Assembly: GCA_001898165.1 (NCBI GenBank)
Contig: MKTD01000050.1
Location: 41,691-105,690 of the forward strand
Direction: 5' to 3'
Length of the DNA: 64,000 nucleotides
Origin: Bacteroidia bacterium 43-41
GTDB lineage: Bacteria > Bacteroidota > Bacteroidia > Bacteroidales > Dysgonomonadaceae
The translations under genes were made by a program, and so were the position numbers. Positions 63,241 to 64,000 of this stretch are shown here, in pieces (the stretch's first letter is position 1; each line of letters opens with the position of its first letter). The notes under the pieces were generated by a model. That model did not search any database. It saw only the letters and a list, made by a program, of their open reading frames with translations, and was not told the origin of the DNA.

Positions 63241-63302
63241 TCGGACTTCAATGCAATTCAAAAATTGGGATAGGTTGTAAAATAAAAGTCTAACAAAAAA
63301 GC

Positions 63303-63369
63303 AAGAATCAGCCAAGCGAGGACAACCGATTGATAATGTGTTGGTAAAGTCCTTTGTTTGGCTATTCTT
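63303..63369. other. Imperfect hairpin upstream of integrase
   Basis: AAGAAT.AGCCAA....GGAC (63303-63323) pairs with GTCC....TTGGCT.ATTCTT (63349-63369). Confidence 0.4.
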
Positions 63370-63545
63370 TTAGACGGCAAAAGCCACCGATAGACAAAGG
63401 TAAGACAAAGTTCGGTTACCACCTCATTACCTAAAGGCTAAATGCGAATTGCTTGTAAGTCTTTATTTGTCTGCTGTTTGTACTACGTGTCATAACCTCT
63501 CATAACTCAAAGTAAACTAATTTTGTAACGTTTAAAACTTTGAGT

Positions 63546-63941
63546 ATGCGCAGCACTTTCAAAACACTCTTTTATTTAAAGAAGAACAGCCCTAAGCCTG
63601 ATGGAACAGTTCCTGTAATGGGTAGAATCACTATTGACGGAACTATTTCACAATTCAGTTGTAAAATGACTGTTCAACCTCACCTTTGGGATACCAAAGC
63701 GGGACGGCTGACAGGCAAAAGCACATTGGCGGTAAAAACCAACCTTGCGTTGGATAAAATCCGTGTAGATATAAACCGCCATTATCAAGAAGTAATGCAA
63801 ACAGACGGCTTTGTAACAGCCGATAAGGTGAAGAATGCTTATTTGGGTTTGGGAGTTAAGCAAGATACATTCCTTGCTCTTTTCGACAAGCACAATCAAG
63901 AGTTTTCCCGAAAGGTGGGTTATAATATACCCAAGAATTAG
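63546..63941 (+). pseudogene. Tyrosine recombinase/integrase, truncated after N-terminal domain
   Basis: MRSTFKTLFYLKKNSPKPDGTVPVMGRITIDGTISQFSCKMTVQPHLWDTKAGRLTGKS...; stops before the core-binding and catalytic domains. Confidence 0.8.
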
Positions 63942-63981
63942 GACAACAGGTTAAGCCAAAATAAATGCTTAATTTTGTGAT

Positions 63982-64000
63982 ATGAAAAAGACAAGAAAAC
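63982..64000 (+). CDS. Start of an ORF cut by window edge (possible transposase)
   Basis: ATGAAAAAGACAAGAAAAC (MKKTRK...) with TAATTTTG -7 box at 63970-63977. Confidence 0.3.

Larger units (their letters stand above)
52294..64000 (+). mobile_element. Putative integrative mobilizable element downstream of tRNA-Leu (right end not in window)
   Basis: Excisionase-like HTH, VapE-type ATPase, CHC2/Toprim primase relic, MobC, relaxase relic, R-M cargo and tyrosine integrase N-terminus, all on the same strand after a tRNA gene. Boundaries approximate. Confidence 0.7.

Overview
The window is a Bacteroidales-type chromosome segment. The assignment is inferred from TAnnTTTG -7 promoter boxes, SusC/SusD pairs, a hybrid two-component system and a C-A-B fumarate reductase operon. 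About 0-30.9 kb is housekeeping: HU, a 30-aa basic ribosomal-type protein missed by the ORF track, Rng/CafA, PriA, FrdCAB, an aminotransferase, peroxiredoxin, GuaB, IleS, DksA/TraR-like, LspA, PpdK, SMR transporter, SurA-like PPIase, OstA-like protein and MutL. About 31-51.8 kb holds two outer-membrane uptake loci with different regulation. The first is ECF sigma/FecR/STN-SusC/SusD/thioredoxin. The second is HTCS/GH130/MFS/unclassified lipoprotein/SusC/SusD. Adjacent tRNA-Gly(GCC) and tRNA-Leu(TAA) genes (52.08-52.24 kb) precede an apparent integrative mobilizable element that runs to the window edge. It carries an excisionase-like HTH, a VapE-type ATPase, a CHC2/Toprim primase broken by one in-frame stop, MobC, a frameshifted relaxase, an intact HsdM-S fusion plus HsdR, and a tyrosine integrase truncated near the window end. 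The most interesting signals are all in this element: two inverted-repeat non-coding segments (candidate replication origin and candidate oriT), lesions confined to replication/mobility genes while the restriction-modification cargo stays open, a single-polypeptide HsdM-S with apparently one specificity domain, and an HsdR nuclease motif reading E-N-N where E-x-K is expected. No CRISPR array or rRNA was seen. All family names come from reading motifs by eye; no searches were run.
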